Origin: DAISKN01 sp964553925
Lineage (GTDB): Bacteria; Acidobacteriota; Vicinamibacteria; Marinacidobacterales; SMYC01
Assembly: GCA_964553925.1 (NCBI GenBank)
Contig: CAZKNR010000381.1
Coordinates: forward strand, 19,243-83,242
Direction of reading: 5' to 3'
Length of the DNA stretch: 64,000 nt
Positions 11,042 to 19,828 of the stretch are shown in pieces; within the stretch, counting starts at the first letter, position 1, and each line of letters begins with the position of its first letter. The position numbers and the translations under genes are program-made. The notes beneath the pieces are model-generated. The model had not been told where the DNA came from, did not search any database, and saw only the letters and a list, made by a program, of their open reading frames with translations.

Positions 11042-11365
11042 TCAGACCTGGAACGACTCGCCGCAGCCGCAGCTTCCGGTCGAGTTCGGGTTTTTGAACT
11101 TGAAGCCCGAGCCCATGATGTCGTCTACGTAATCGATCTCGGTCCCGTCCAGATACAGGTTGCTTCGAGGGTCGACGAAGAACCGAACGCCGTTCTGCTC
11201 GAATACCTCGTCCCCGGTCGCCGCGGCGTCGTCGAGAGCGAGCTGATAACTGAAGCCCGAGCATCCGCCGCCGACGACCCGGACCCGGAGTCCGGCCTCG
11301 GGGCGACCATTCTGCTGGAGGAACTCCTGCACTTTCGTGGCGGCCATAGACGTAATCTTGAGCAT
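11042..11365 (-). CDS. erpA: A-type iron-sulfur carrier (ErpA/IscA family)
   Basis: A 107-residue HesB/IscA-family protein that carries [2Fe-2S] or [4Fe-4S] clusters to apo-proteins. The three ligand cysteines are present: Cys35 in GGGCSGFSY, and Cys99 and Cys101 in the C-terminal SCGCGESF. The IDYVDDIMGSGFKFKNPN segment is typical of ErpA-like members, so I prefer that name over IscA. Neither an isc nor a suf operon is nearby. The following gene on the same strand is a small [2Fe-2S] protein, a plausible client. The promoter is at 11435-11464. Confidence 0.92.
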   Translation of the reverse strand: MLKITSMAATKVQEFLQQNGRPEAGLRVRVVGGGCSGFSYQLALDDAAATGDEVFEQNGVRFFVDPRSNLYLDGTEIDYVDDIMGSGFKFKNPNSTGSCGCGESFQV

Positions 11366-11434
11366 CGACCTAGTCTCCTCGGGAACAGAAGGGGTCCCGG
11401 AAAAGTTTAAATCCGACCAAAAAGCTCAGACATC

Positions 11435-11464
11435 AGTATAGCGAGCGCCGCGAGGCAGTGTCAA
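11435..11464 (-). promoter_or_regulatory. Promoter of the ErpA-like gene
   Basis: On the minus strand, a perfect TTGACA (11464-11459) and TATACT (11440-11435) are separated by 18 bp. The transcript would start near 11428, with a leader of about 60 nt. Confidence 0.65.
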
Positions 11465-11518
11465 GAACGGCAGAGCGTGTTAGTATGAACGGTTCGGCAT
11501 CGCGAGGCGGCGAAACCG

Positions 11519-12346
11519 ATGGAAACGCGAGCGCTCTACGACCTGCACCTGCATACGACGGCTTCCGACGGCAAGCTCGAGCCTCGGGAGCTCGTGCAGG
11601 TGGCGAAGTCCTCGGGCCTGAGAGCGTTCGCCGTCACCGACCACGACACCGTCGAGGGAATTCCAGCGGCGATGGAGGAGGCGGCGGCCCTCGGAATGGA
11701 GCTCGTCCCCGGGGTCGAGGTGAGCGCGAACTTCGGCGAGGCCTCGGTTCACGTTCTCGGTCTCTTCATCGAGTACCGCGAGCCGTGGCTCGCGAAGTTT
11801 TTCGCCGAGGCGGGTAAACGCCGCATCGAGCGCGTGCACGAAATGGTCCGGAAGCTCGCCCGTCTCGGCATCGAGATCGACGCCGAGGCGGTGTTCGCCC
11901 GCTCCAGCCACGGGACCGTGGGGCGCCCTCACGTCGCCGAGGTGCTCGTCGCTCAGGGAGTGGTGCGGACGATGAGCGAGGCCTTCGAGCGCTACCTGGG
12001 TCAGGACTGTCTCGCGTACGTAGGGTACGACAAGGTCACGCTCCGGGATGCCGTCGAGCTCATTCGCGGCGCCGGGGGCGTCGCTTCCCTGGCTCACCCC
12101 GTCCACCTTCGCGACGACAGCTTGATCCCGCGCATGGTCGACGACGGCCTCCAGGCGATCGAGGTGTTTCACAAGGACCATACTCCCGAGAAGGCGGCCG
12201 AGTACGACGCCCTCGCCTCGAGTCTCGGGCTCCTCCCGACGGGGGGCTCGGATTTCCACCGGTCGGAGAATGGCGAGCCTCCGCGGCTCGGCTGCCGCGA
12301 GCTGACCGAAGAGGCCTTCGAGAGAGTCCGCGCGTCCGCGCGGTAG
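11519..12346 (+). CDS. PHP-domain phosphoesterase (RNase AM / TrpH-YciV-like)
   Basis: A 275-residue metal-dependent phosphoesterase. The PHP signatures are clear: DLHLHTTASDG at residues 8-18, VTDHDTVEG, PGVEVSA, LAHPVHL and the C-terminal GGSDFHRSE. Relatives hydrolyse nucleoside 3',5'-bisphosphates and trim 5' ends of RNA, but a nucleotidase role is equally possible. The gene ends exactly one base before the Rieske gene starts, so the two are co-transcribed. Confidence 0.85.
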   Translation: METRALYDLHLHTTASDGKLEPRELVQVAKSSGLRAFAVTDHDTVEGIPAAMEEAAALGMELVPGVEVSANFGEASVHVLGLFIEYREPWLAKFFAEAGKRRIERVHEMVRKLARLGIEIDAEAVFARSSHGTVGRPHVAEVLVAQGVVRTMSEAFERYLGQDCLAYVGYDKVTLRDAVELIRGAGGVASLAHPVHLRDDSLIPRMVDDGLQAIEVFHKDHTPEKAAEYDALASSLGLLPTGGSDFHRSENGEPPRLGCRELTEEAFERVRASAR

Positions 12347-12649
12347 ATGCGTCACCGGGTGGCTTCGATCGCCGACATCCCTGAGAGTGGTGGTATCGCC
12401 GTCGATGTGGGAGAGAAGAGGATCGCTCTCTTTCGCCACCAGGGCGAGGTGTTCGCGCTCGACGAGACCTGCCCCCATCGCGGCGGACCCCTCCACGACG
12501 GGGCCATCGATAGAGGAGTGGTCCTGTGCCCCTGGCATCAGTGGCAGTTCGACCTGAAGACCGGCTGCTCCCCGGTGAATCCGCTCTCGAAGGTGAGGGT
12601 CTACTCCGTTCGGATGGAAGGGGCCGAAATCTGGCTGGAGATGGACTAG
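12347..12649 (+). CDS. Rieske [2Fe-2S] ferredoxin (NirD/biphenyl-type)
   Basis: A 100-residue soluble Rieske protein. The two ligand pairs are Cys42-His44 in CPHRGGPL and Cys61-His64 in CPWHQWQF, the spacing of bacterial ferredoxin-type Rieske proteins and NirD. There is no signal peptide or membrane anchor, so it acts in the cytosol as an electron carrier or oxygenase partner. No oxygenase or nitrite reductase is nearby. It starts directly after the PHP stop codon, and its 3' end overlaps the convergent hemL stop by four bases. Confidence 0.9.
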   Translation: MRHRVASIADIPESGGIAVDVGEKRIALFRHQGEVFALDETCPHRGGPLHDGAIDRGVVLCPWHQWQFDLKTGCSPVNPLSKVRVYSVRMEGAEIWLEMD

Positions 12650-13950
12650 ACCCGTCGCAAGCTCTCGCGCGCGGCCTCGAGAGTTCGATCGAGGTCCTCG
12701 ATCTCATGAGCGAGTGAGATGAAGAGTGCCTCGTACTGAGAGGGCGGAAGATGAACTCCTCGTTCGAGCATCTCGCGGAAGAAGACCGCGTGGCGCTTTG
12801 TATCGGAGCGGGTCGCGGTCTCGAAGTCGGAAACCGGTCCCTCGGAGAAGAAAAGTGTCAGCATCGAGCCGACGCGGTTGACGGCGAACGGCAGTCCCCG
12901 CTCGGAGAGGATCTCGAGGAGGCCTTCCTCCAGGTGCCTTCCGCTGCGCTCGAGCCGTTCCCAGCCGTTCGACTCTTCCATGGCTTCGAGCTGTGCCAGC
13001 CCGGCGCTCATCGCGAGCGGGTTTCCCGAAAGAGTCCCCGCCTGGTACACGGGGCCCGCGGGGGCGATGAGCTCCATGAGATCTCGCCGGCCGCCGTAGG
13101 CGCCAACCGGGAGTCCGCCTCCGATCACCTTCCCGAGCGTCGTCAAATCGGCACGGACTCCGTAGAGCTCCTGGGCGCCGCCCGGAGCGACGCGGAAACC
13201 CGTCATGACCTCGTCGAAGATCAGGAGAGCTCCCGCCCGATCGCATAGATCTCGAAGCCCCTGAAGAAACCCGTCCGCCGGACGAACGACGCCCATGTTG
13301 CCCGCGACCGGCTCCACGATGAGCGCCGCGATGTGCCCTTTCCGGGCCTCGAAGACCTGCGCGACCGAGTCCAGGTCGTTGTAGCGCGCGATTGCGGTGA
13401 GAGAGGCGAGCGCCTCGGGGACCCCGGGGCTATCGGGCACTCCGAACGTCAAAGCCCCCGAGCCGGCGCGGATCAGGAACGAATCTCCATGACCGTGATA
13501 GCAGCCCTCGAACTTGAGGATGCCGTCCCGGCCCGTCGCTGCCCGCGCGAGTCGAATCGCGGACATCGTCGCTTCGGTGCCGGAGCTTACCATCCGCACC
13601 TTCTCGACCGACGGCATGAGAGCGCAGATTTTCTTCGCCAGCTCGAGCTCTAGCGCCGTGGGCGCGCCGAAGCTCGTGCCGCGAGCGAGCGCCCGTTCGA
13701 CCGCCGCGACGACCGCGGGATGGCCGTGCCCCAGAATGAGAGGTCCGTAGGCGCCGATGTAGTCGATGTACTCCCGGCCGTCCTCGTCCCGGATGCGAGA
13801 GCCGTGTCCCTCGGCGATGAAGCGCGGAGCGATGCCGAGACCCCGGAAGGCGCGCACCGGCGAGTTGACACCCCCGGGCATGTATTGGAGCGACTCGCGG
13901 TAAAGCTCTTCGCTGCGATCCGTGGGATCGATGGGACGCAGGGAATCCAT
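12646..13950 (-). CDS. hemL: Glutamate-1-semialdehyde 2,1-aminomutase
   Basis: This PLP/PMP enzyme converts glutamate-1-semialdehyde to 5-aminolevulinate in the C5 route of haem synthesis. The 434 residues are of family length. Visible signatures are the N-terminal YMPGGVNSPVRAF, the cofactor region SSGTEATMSAIRLAR, the aspartate in IFDEVMTGFR and the PLP lysine in TTLGKVIGGGLPVGAYGG. It is the last gene of the haem run hemA-hemC-hemD-hemL. HemB (porphobilinogen synthase) and HemE are not in the window. Confidence 0.97.
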   Translation of the reverse strand: MDSLRPIDPTDRSEELYRESLQYMPGGVNSPVRAFRGLGIAPRFIAEGHGSRIRDEDGREYIDYIGAYGPLILGHGHPAVVAAVERALARGTSFGAPTALELELAKKICALMPSVEKVRMVSSGTEATMSAIRLARAATGRDGILKFEGCYHGHGDSFLIRAGSGALTFGVPDSPGVPEALASLTAIARYNDLDSVAQVFEARKGHIAALIVEPVAGNMGVVRPADGFLQGLRDLCDRAGALLIFDEVMTGFRVAPGGAQELYGVRADLTTLGKVIGGGLPVGAYGGRRDLMELIAPAGPVYQAGTLSGNPLAMSAGLAQLEAMEESNGWERLERSGRHLEEGLLEILSERGLPFAVNRVGSMLTLFFSEGPVSDFETATRSDTKRHAVFFREMLERGVHLPPSQYEALFISLAHEIEDLDRTLEAARESLRRV

Positions 13951-13963
13951 GGGTGAAAGGATA

Positions 13964-14743
13964 TCAGTTCCGGCGGTAGTACCGAACGATGGCCTCGATC
14001 AGACCCTCGGTCGTGAACCGCTCCGCTTCCACCGCGGGCGAGACCCCGAGGCTTCGAAGCGCGTTCGAGGTGATGGGGCCGATGCTCGCGGCTCTGACGC
14101 GGTCGAGGGCGGTGCTTCGGCCGGTTTTGGCGAAGAAGCTCCTCGCGGTCGAAGCGGAGGTGAACGTCACCATGTCCACCTCGCCCCGCTCGACCAGCTC
14201 CGACGCCCCTCGCATCTCTTCTTCGGCGGCAACGGTTCGATAGGCGACGACCACGTCCACGATCGCTCCCGAGGCTCTCAACAGATCCGGGAGCGCCTCG
14301 CGGGCGATGTCGGCGCTCGGGAGGAGAAAGCGCTTGCCCGAGACCTCGCCGCGGCCGGCGATCGCGCGGAACACCTCTTCGGCCACGAACTTTTCGGGTA
14401 CGACTTCCGCTTCGAACCCCCGCTCGCGCAAGCTCTTCGCGGTCGCGGGGCCGATGGCGGCGAGCTTCCGTGAAGACCAGGGCGTCCGAGGCAGCACTTC
14501 GGAGAGGCGGTCGAAGAACGCCTCGACGCCGTTGACGCTCGTGAACACCACCCAGTCGTAGGCCGCGAGGCCGCCGAGAGCTTCGTCGAGGGGGCGCAAG
14601 TCGGATGGAGGTTCGATCGCGATCGCGGGCGCCTCGACGACCGTCGCTCCGAGGCGGCGAAGGGCGTCCGCGAGCGGCTGGGATTGGCGGCGCGGGCGAG
14701 TCACGAGAATGGTGCGGCCCGCGAGAGGAAGCGGTTCCGTCAC
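13964..14743 (-). CDS. hemD: Uroporphyrinogen-III synthase
   Basis: It closes and inverts ring D of hydroxymethylbilane to give uroporphyrinogen III. The protein begins at a GTG (14743-14741) that overlaps the hemC stop (GTGA), giving 259 residues. Family landmarks are ILVTRPRRQSQPLADALRRLG at the N-terminus, YDWVVFTSVNGVEAFFDRL, AIGPATAKSLRERGF and FTSASTARSFF near the C-terminus. Sequence conservation is low in this family, but the context between hemC and hemL makes the call secure. Confidence 0.93.
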   Translation of the reverse strand: MTEPLPLAGRTILVTRPRRQSQPLADALRRLGATVVEAPAIAIEPPSDLRPLDEALGGLAAYDWVVFTSVNGVEAFFDRLSEVLPRTPWSSRKLAAIGPATAKSLRERGFEAEVVPEKFVAEEVFRAIAGRGEVSGKRFLLPSADIAREALPDLLRASGAIVDVVVAYRTVAAEEEMRGASELVERGEVDMVTFTSASTARSFFAKTGRSTALDRVRAASIGPITSNALRSLGVSPAVEAERFTTEGLIEAIVRYYRRN

Positions 14744-15684
14744 ACGGGGTCTCCGTTCTGGGCGTTCTGGGCGTTTTGGCGGATGATTCTGGCCCCTCCC
14801 TCCAAAAGCATCAACTCCGCGAGCTCGAGCCCGAGATCTTCCGCGCGGGAGGCGTCGCCTTCGATCTCGCGGCGGAGGTGGCGGCTCCCGTCGACGGCGC
14901 CGACGTAGCCCCGAAGCGAAAGCGAGCCCTCCCGAATTTCCGCGTAGGCTGCGATGGGCACCTGGCAGCCGCCTTCGAGCCGCGCCAGGAAAGAGCGCTC
15001 CGCGACCACCGCCCGTTCGGTGGGAGCGTGGCTCAAGAACCGGACGGTCTCCTTTAGCTCGCGGTCCGAAGCGCGAGTTTCGAGGGCGAGCGCACCCTGC
15101 CCCGCGGCGGGCAGCATGCTCTCGAAGGGAATGTAGCAACGGATGCGGCTTTTGAGCCCGAGCCGTTCGAGTCCCGCGCCGGCGAGAAGGATCGCGTCCC
15201 AAGCCGATCGGTCGAACTTCTCGAGCCGCGTGGGCACGTTTCCCCGCAGGTCTTCGACGTTCAGGTCGGGCCTTAGAGCGAGAAGCTGGGAGCGGCGCCT
15301 CAGGCTTCCCGTAGCTACCGTGCCCCCCCGCGGCAACGTTTCGAGGCTCGACGCGCTCCGCGCCACGAGAACGTCCCGCGGGTCGACTCTTTCGGTGGTG
15401 GCGGCGAGCGCGAGACCGTCCGTGAGCCTCGACGGAAGATCCTTCATGCTGTGGACGGCGAGGTCGACCCGATCCTCGAGGAGCGCGGTCTCGATCTCTT
15501 TGATGAAGACGCCGGCATCGCCGATGGCGCTGAGGGGGCGGTCGAGGACTCTATCTCCCTGGGTCTCGATGATCTCGACGTCGACCGCAACCCCGGGGTG
15601 CCTTTCGCGGATCGCGTCGACGATCGAATGAGCTTGCACCAGCGCCAGGCGACTCCCGCGGGTGCCGACCCGAATTCGGGGCAT
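14740..15684 (-). CDS. hemC: Hydroxymethylbilane synthase (porphobilinogen deaminase)
   Basis: It polymerises four porphobilinogen units to hydroxymethylbilane. The N-terminus IRVGTRGSRLALVQAH, the arginine-rich substrate cleft (ATGSLRRRSQLLALRPDL) and the dipyrromethane-attachment cysteine in LEGGCQVPIAAYA are intact. The 314 residues match the family. The last residues (NAQNAQN) are encoded by a 9-bp tandem repeat at 14755-14781. It overlaps hemD by four bases. Confidence 0.97.
   Translation of the reverse strand: MPRIRVGTRGSRLALVQAHSIVDAIRERHPGVAVDVEIIETQGDRVLDRPLSAIGDAGVFIKEIETALLEDRVDLAVHSMKDLPSRLTDGLALAATTERVDPRDVLVARSASSLETLPRGGTVATGSLRRRSQLLALRPDLNVEDLRGNVPTRLEKFDRSAWDAILLAGAGLERLGLKSRIRCYIPFESMLPAAGQGALALETRASDRELKETVRFLSHAPTERAVVAERSFLARLEGGCQVPIAAYAEIREGSLSLRGYVGAVDGSRHLRREIEGDASRAEDLGLELAELMLLEGGARIIRQNAQNAQNGDPV
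14755..14781. repeat. 9-bp tandem repeat inside the hemC 3' end
   Basis: GTTCTGGGC, GTTCTGGGC and GTTTTGGCG stand in tandem. The unit is a multiple of three, so the array lengthens the C-terminus in frame (repeated Asn-Ala-Gln on the coding strand). Confidence 0.75.
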
Positions 15685-15704
15685 GGTATTTTATGTTTAG
15701 GGTC

Positions 15705-16985
15705 CTATTCCTCGTCGTCGGGGCCCGGTCGATCGAGGTCGAAGGCCTCGTACAGCGTGTCGATGCGCAGAGCGCCCAGATCGCCCTCGTCGCTCCACTC
15801 CCGCACGCGGCTCATGACCGAGTGCAGGATCTTGTTCACGAGGCTCTCGGTGAGGAGGTCCACCTGCTCGCGGTCGGCACCGCAGAAGCGCTTGCGGTGG
15901 CGCTCGACCTCCTGCGAGCGCAGCTCCTCTACCCGCTCGCGAAGTCTCTTGATGATCGGGGTCGCGGCGAGCGAGCCTCGCCAGGCGACGAACGCCTCGA
16001 CCTCGTGCTCGACGATGGTCTCCGCTTTCGGGATCTCCGCGCGCCTTTTGACCAGGTTGCGATCGACGAGGAGGTTCATGTCGTCGATGTCGTGAAGGAA
16101 GACACCATCGAGGGCGCCAATCGATGCCTCGAAGTCGCGAGGGACGGCGATATCGATGATGAAGATGGGTTTCGCCCCCCTTCTAGAGACGATCGACTGC
16201 ATGAGGCTCCGGCTCACGATAGGGGCGGTCGCGCCCGTCGAGCTGATGGCGATGTCGGCGTCGGCGAGCGCGGACTCCAGCCGATCGAGAGGCAGCGCTG
16301 TCCCCCCGAGCTCGCGGGCCAGCGCCTCCGCCTTGTGGAAAGTCCGGTTCGCGATGGTGAGCTTCTTGACGCCGCGCTCGACCATGTGCCGCGCGGTCAA
16401 GGTCCCCATTTCCCCGACGCCGATGAGGAGGACCGACCGGGCGGAGAGATCCTCGAAGATCTTGCCCGCGAGCTCGGCAGCGGCGCTCGCGACCGACACC
16501 GCTCCGGCGCCGAGGGCGGTCTCGTTGCGGACGCGCCGGCCGACCAGGATGGCGCTCTGGAGGAGCCGGTTCATCGTGAGGCCGCAGGCGCCGCTCTCGA
16601 GGGAGAGCTCGTGGGCGCGCCGGACCTGGCCCAGGATCTGGGACTCGCCCAGGACCAGCGAATCGAGGCCCGCGGCGACGCGCAACAGATGGCGGACGGA
16701 CTCGAGCCTGGTGAGCGTGTAGGCGTAGCCGGGGTGCGCGGTCAGATCCACGTGCTTGGCCGCGGCAATGAGCCCGCGGATGTACATCTCCGCGGCCCCG
16801 TTGTCGGTCGAAAGGCCGTAGAACTCCGTCCGATTGCAGGTCGAGAGGAGGATCGCCTCCGAGAGCACCCGCTCGCTTCGAGCGCGCGAGAGTGTTTCCT
16901 GGACCTCGCGCTCGTCGAAGGTCACGCGCTCGCGCACCTCGAGAGGCGCCGTGCGGTGGTTGAGGCCGACGACGATGAGGTCCAT
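15705..16985 (-). CDS. hemA: Glutamyl-tRNA reductase
   Basis: It reduces glutamyl-tRNA(Glu) to glutamate-1-semialdehyde with NADPH, the first step of C5 tetrapyrrole synthesis. The N-terminal VVGLNHRTAPLEVRE, the catalytic cysteine in LLSTCNRTEFY, the LVLGESQILGQV segment and the NADPH fold LLIGVGEMG are present. I start at the ATG at 16985 (426 residues). A TTG at 16994 would add MFD and overlap the upstream gene. It lies directly behind the ccsA/hemX-like gene, a common arrangement. Confidence 0.97.
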   Translation of the reverse strand: MDLIVVGLNHRTAPLEVRERVTFDEREVQETLSRARSERVLSEAILLSTCNRTEFYGLSTDNGAAEMYIRGLIAAAKHVDLTAHPGYAYTLTRLESVRHLLRVAAGLDSLVLGESQILGQVRRAHELSLESGACGLTMNRLLQSAILVGRRVRNETALGAGAVSVASAAAELAGKIFEDLSARSVLLIGVGEMGTLTARHMVERGVKKLTIANRTFHKAEALARELGGTALPLDRLESALADADIAISSTGATAPIVSRSLMQSIVSRRGAKPIFIIDIAVPRDFEASIGALDGVFLHDIDDMNLLVDRNLVKRRAEIPKAETIVEHEVEAFVAWRGSLAATPIIKRLRERVEELRSQEVERHRKRFCGADREQVDLLTESLVNKILHSVMSRVREWSDEGDLGALRIDTLYEAFDLDRPGPDDEE

Positions 16986-16986
16986 G

Positions 16987-17811
16987 TCAAACAAAGAGGT
17001 GAAACCTTGTGAGGACCAGGTTCACGATCACCAGAGAAAAGAGAATCACGGTGAATCCGGCGATAGAGGTGAAGGCGACGCGTTTGGGGGACCACCCCCA
17101 GAGGCGGCTCGCCCCGAGCCCGAGGCTGTAGATGAGCCAGGCGAGGCAGGTGGTCATGAGCTTCGGGTCCCAGCTCCAATACGTGCCGTAGACCTGCATC
17201 AGGAGCGCGAACCCGCCGACCATGGCGACGGTCAGGAACAGGAGCCCGAGAGACGCCGAGCGGTAGGTGAAGCTCGCCATGATCTCGAGCGAGGGGAGCT
17301 GTTTGTAGAGAAGCCCGAAGCGGTGCTGTTTGATGTCGTAGAAGAGCATCAGGTAAAGCAGGCCGTAGACCGCCGAGACCGCGAGGCCGGAGTAGCCGAG
17401 AAGCGCGGAGACGACGTGGAGCATGAACGCCGGCTCCCAGAGGAGCGTGCTGAAGGTCTCGGGCGGCTCGACGAAGGCCGAGGAGACGAGCTGGAAGGCG
17501 AAGACGATCCCGATGATGAAAAAGCCCGTAGTGCGCACGCCGATGCGGGCTTCGATCAACAGGTAAAGCGTCCCGACCGAGAAGGCGAGGACCGAGTTGG
17601 CCTCGAAGACGCTGGCGATGGGGAAGTGCTGGTACGAGATCGTCCAGAGCGCGAGAAAGAGCCCGTGGAGCGCCATGGTGATTCGGAGAAGGAGAGGCGC
17701 GGTCTTCTCGGCGAAGGGGTCGTTTCGGAAGAACAGGAGCGCGTAATCGGCCCACAAAAGCGCGTACAGCGTGGGGAGCAGGATGTTGAGTGCGTTGAGG
17801 AGTCCTGGCAC
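16987..17811 (-). CDS. Cytochrome c assembly / HemX-like membrane protein (CcsA family)
   Basis: A 274-residue protein with about eight membrane helices and the tryptophan-rich haem-handling motif GTYWSWDPK near residue 210, with flanking histidines. It belongs to the CcsA/CcmC/HemX superfamily. As the first gene of the haem operon, one base upstream of hemA, it corresponds to HemX, which in Bacillus lowers the HemA level. A role in cytochrome c haem delivery is the alternative. No ccsB (ResB) is nearby, which favours the HemX interpretation. It begins at a GTG at 17811, almost at the predicted transcription start. Confidence 0.88.
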   Translation of the reverse strand: MPGLLNALNILLPTLYALLWADYALLFFRNDPFAEKTAPLLLRITMALHGLFLALWTISYQHFPIASVFEANSVLAFSVGTLYLLIEARIGVRTTGFFIIGIVFAFQLVSSAFVEPPETFSTLLWEPAFMLHVVSALLGYSGLAVSAVYGLLYLMLFYDIKQHRFGLLYKQLPSLEIMASFTYRSASLGLLFLTVAMVGGFALLMQVYGTYWSWDPKLMTTCLAWLIYSLGLGASRLWGWSPKRVAFTSIAGFTVILFSLVIVNLVLTRFHLFV

Positions 17812-17819
17812 GTCGATTC

Positions 17820-17848
17820 ACTATAGAACCGGCTCCTTCGTGGTGCAA
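17820..17848 (-). promoter_or_regulatory. Promoter of the haem operon, near-leaderless
   Basis: On the minus strand, TTGCAC (17848-17843) and TATAGT (17825-17820) are 17 bp apart. The expected start at about 17813 lies within two or three bases of the GTG start codon (17811-17809), so the message would be leaderless or nearly so. Confidence 0.6.
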
Positions 17849-17879
17849 CGCGGTCGCGAGGCGACCGGCAGCGCCTGGC

Positions 17880-18026
17880 CCGCCTTCGCAAGGCTTCGGC
17901 GGGTCCGCCGTAGCCCGAAGGGCGAAGGCGGAAGGGCGCCTATTTTATTGCGCTGGGGGTGGGGCCCCGAGCGGCGGCGCCCGGAGGGCGCCTGATTTTA
18001 TTGCGCTGGGGGTGGGGCCCCAGCGC
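17880..18026. repeat. GC-rich composite repeat, copy 2 (double)
   Basis: The hairpin block (CGCCTTCGCAAGGCTTCGGC, GGTCCGCCG, CGAAGGCGGA) at 17880-17935 is followed by two copies of GCGCTGGGGGTGGGGCCCC, at 17950-17968 and 18003-18021, each preceded by TTTTATT. The second copy extends to AGCGC and folds on itself. It occupies the divergent gap between the haem operon and the oligopeptide-binding lipoprotein gene. Confidence 0.8.
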
Positions 18027-18097
18027 ACTAAACATTGACAGGAATGATAGGATGACCGCCACCCTCGGGGGAGGGTTCCCGAAAAATCGGAGATCGC

Positions 18098-19828
18098 GTG
18101 ATCCAAAAGCGTTGGAGCGGACTCTTTGTCGGCCTGGCTTTCTTGGCTGGCTCGGCTGGCTGTCGGCCGAGTGTTCCACCCACGAAGGACGCGATTCTCC
18201 GCGTCGCCATCCACACCGAGCCTCAGACCTGGAATCAGCTTCTGGCCTCGGATCGGGTGTCGTACATGATCGCCGATCAGCTGCACGAACCGCTCATCAG
18301 GCTCAACCCCGAGACCCAGGAGATGGAGCCGGCGCTCGCGGAGTCGTGGGAGTTCTCCGAGGACGGGACGAGGCTCGTCTTTCACTTGAGGAAAGGGGTG
18401 TGCTTCTCCGACGGCGACCCGTTCGGCGCCGAGGACGTGGCATTCACTTTCGAGGCACTCTACGAGAGTTCGACCGGGAGCCCGCTCGTTGCTTCGGCGC
18501 AGATCGACGGAAAGCCTTTCGGCGTCGAGGTCGTCGACGAGACCACCGTGGCCTTCACCCTTCCCCGGAGGACGTCAACCGTCGAGCGCGTCTTCGACAG
18601 CCTCGCCATTCTTCCATCGCACCTCCTGGAAGAGAGCCTGAGGCGGCGTACTCTTGCGGCCGATACCGGTCTCGGAGCGGAAGTCTGGAGCATCGTCGGG
18701 CTCGGTCCTTTCGTCCTCGCCGAGCACGTCCCGGGAGAGAGAATCGTCCTCGAGAGGAATCCCCACTACTTTCGGGCCGGGGACGAGGGCGGGCGAATCC
18801 CGCGGCTTTCGCGACTGGTTTTCGAGGTCGTACCCGATGAGAACGCGCGGCTCCTTCGTTTCCGCTCGGGCGAGCTCGACCTCCTGGATCTCCTTACGCC
18901 CGACGCTTTCGAGATGCTTCGCGACGAAGGGAGCCTCGATCGCGAGCTCCTCGATCTCGGGCCCGGCCTCCTCTCCGAGAGGCTCTGGTTCAATCTCGGC
19001 CCGGAGGCACCCATCGACGAGCAAAAGCGGCGGTGGTTCAGGGACGTGCGTTTCCGGCGAGCGGTTTCGCTCGCGCTCGACCGCCGGGGGATGGCGAGGG
19101 TGGTATTTTCCGGCCTCGCGACCCCCGCCGCGGGACCGGTCTCGCCCGCGAATTCTTTCTGGCACGACGAGTCCCTGCCGGAAGCGGCCTACGATCCCGC
19201 GTCGGCCAGAACGCTTCTGGCCGAGGCCGGTTTCTCGTGGGACGACGAAGGGCGTCTTCGGGATGGAGAGGGCCGCGAGGTGAGCTTCACGGTATTGACC
19301 ACCGCCGGAAATGAATCGCACGCACGCCTTGGCGCCTTTATCCAGGAGGACCTGGCGAGGATCGGGATCCATGCTCCGACTTCGGTCATCGAAGCCTCGA
19401 GCCTTCTCGTGCGAATCACGGGAAGGCTCGACTACGACGCCTGTCTTTTGGGGATCACCCAGACCGACCCCGACCCTTCGGCGGAAATGGGGCTGTGGCT
19501 GAGCTACGCCCCGCTCCACCTCTGGAACCCGCAGCAGAAGACGCCCGCGACTGCATGGGAGGCGCGCATCGACGAGCTCATGGTGCGCCAGATGGGTGAG
19601 CTGGATTTGGATGCACGGCAGAGAACGTATTTCGAGGTGCAGCGCATCGTCAACGAGCAGCTTCCTGTCCTGGATCTCGTAGTGCCGCATGCGCTTCTCG
19701 GGGCGCGCCATCGCGTTCTGAACCTGCGCCCGACACCGTTCGCTCATGCCCTCTGGAATGGAGAAGAGATTTCTATCGGCGATGGGGGCGAGAAAATAAC
19801 TAGACGAATTCGTGATTCGCGTCACTGA
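18098..19828 (+). CDS. Oligopeptide ABC transporter substrate-binding lipoprotein
   Basis: A 576-residue family-5 extracellular solute-binding protein (OppA/DppA type). The N-terminus has a signal peptide with the lipobox LAGSAGC (lipidated Cys22), so it should be anchored in the periplasm. Family landmarks are the early strand SDRVSYMIADQLHEPLIRLNPE, FHLRKGVCFSDGDPFGAEDV, RNPHYFRAGDE and RFRRAVSLALDRRGMARVVFSG. The start is a GTG at 18098. The cognate DppB/DppC-like permeases lie about 6.3 kb downstream (26157-28072), on the far side of the RiPP locus and the HD-GYP gene. No ATP-binding subunit is in the window. Confidence 0.93.
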   Translation: MIQKRWSGLFVGLAFLAGSAGCRPSVPPTKDAILRVAIHTEPQTWNQLLASDRVSYMIADQLHEPLIRLNPETQEMEPALAESWEFSEDGTRLVFHLRKGVCFSDGDPFGAEDVAFTFEALYESSTGSPLVASAQIDGKPFGVEVVDETTVAFTLPRRTSTVERVFDSLAILPSHLLEESLRRRTLAADTGLGAEVWSIVGLGPFVLAEHVPGERIVLERNPHYFRAGDEGGRIPRLSRLVFEVVPDENARLLRFRSGELDLLDLLTPDAFEMLRDEGSLDRELLDLGPGLLSERLWFNLGPEAPIDEQKRRWFRDVRFRRAVSLALDRRGMARVVFSGLATPAAGPVSPANSFWHDESLPEAAYDPASARTLLAEAGFSWDDEGRLRDGEGREVSFTVLTTAGNESHARLGAFIQEDLARIGIHAPTSVIEASSLLVRITGRLDYDACLLGITQTDPDPSAEMGLWLSYAPLHLWNPQQKTPATAWEARIDELMVRQMGELDLDARQRTYFEVQRIVNEQLPVLDLVVPHALLGARHRVLNLRPTPFAHALWNGEEISIGDGGEKITRRIRDSRH

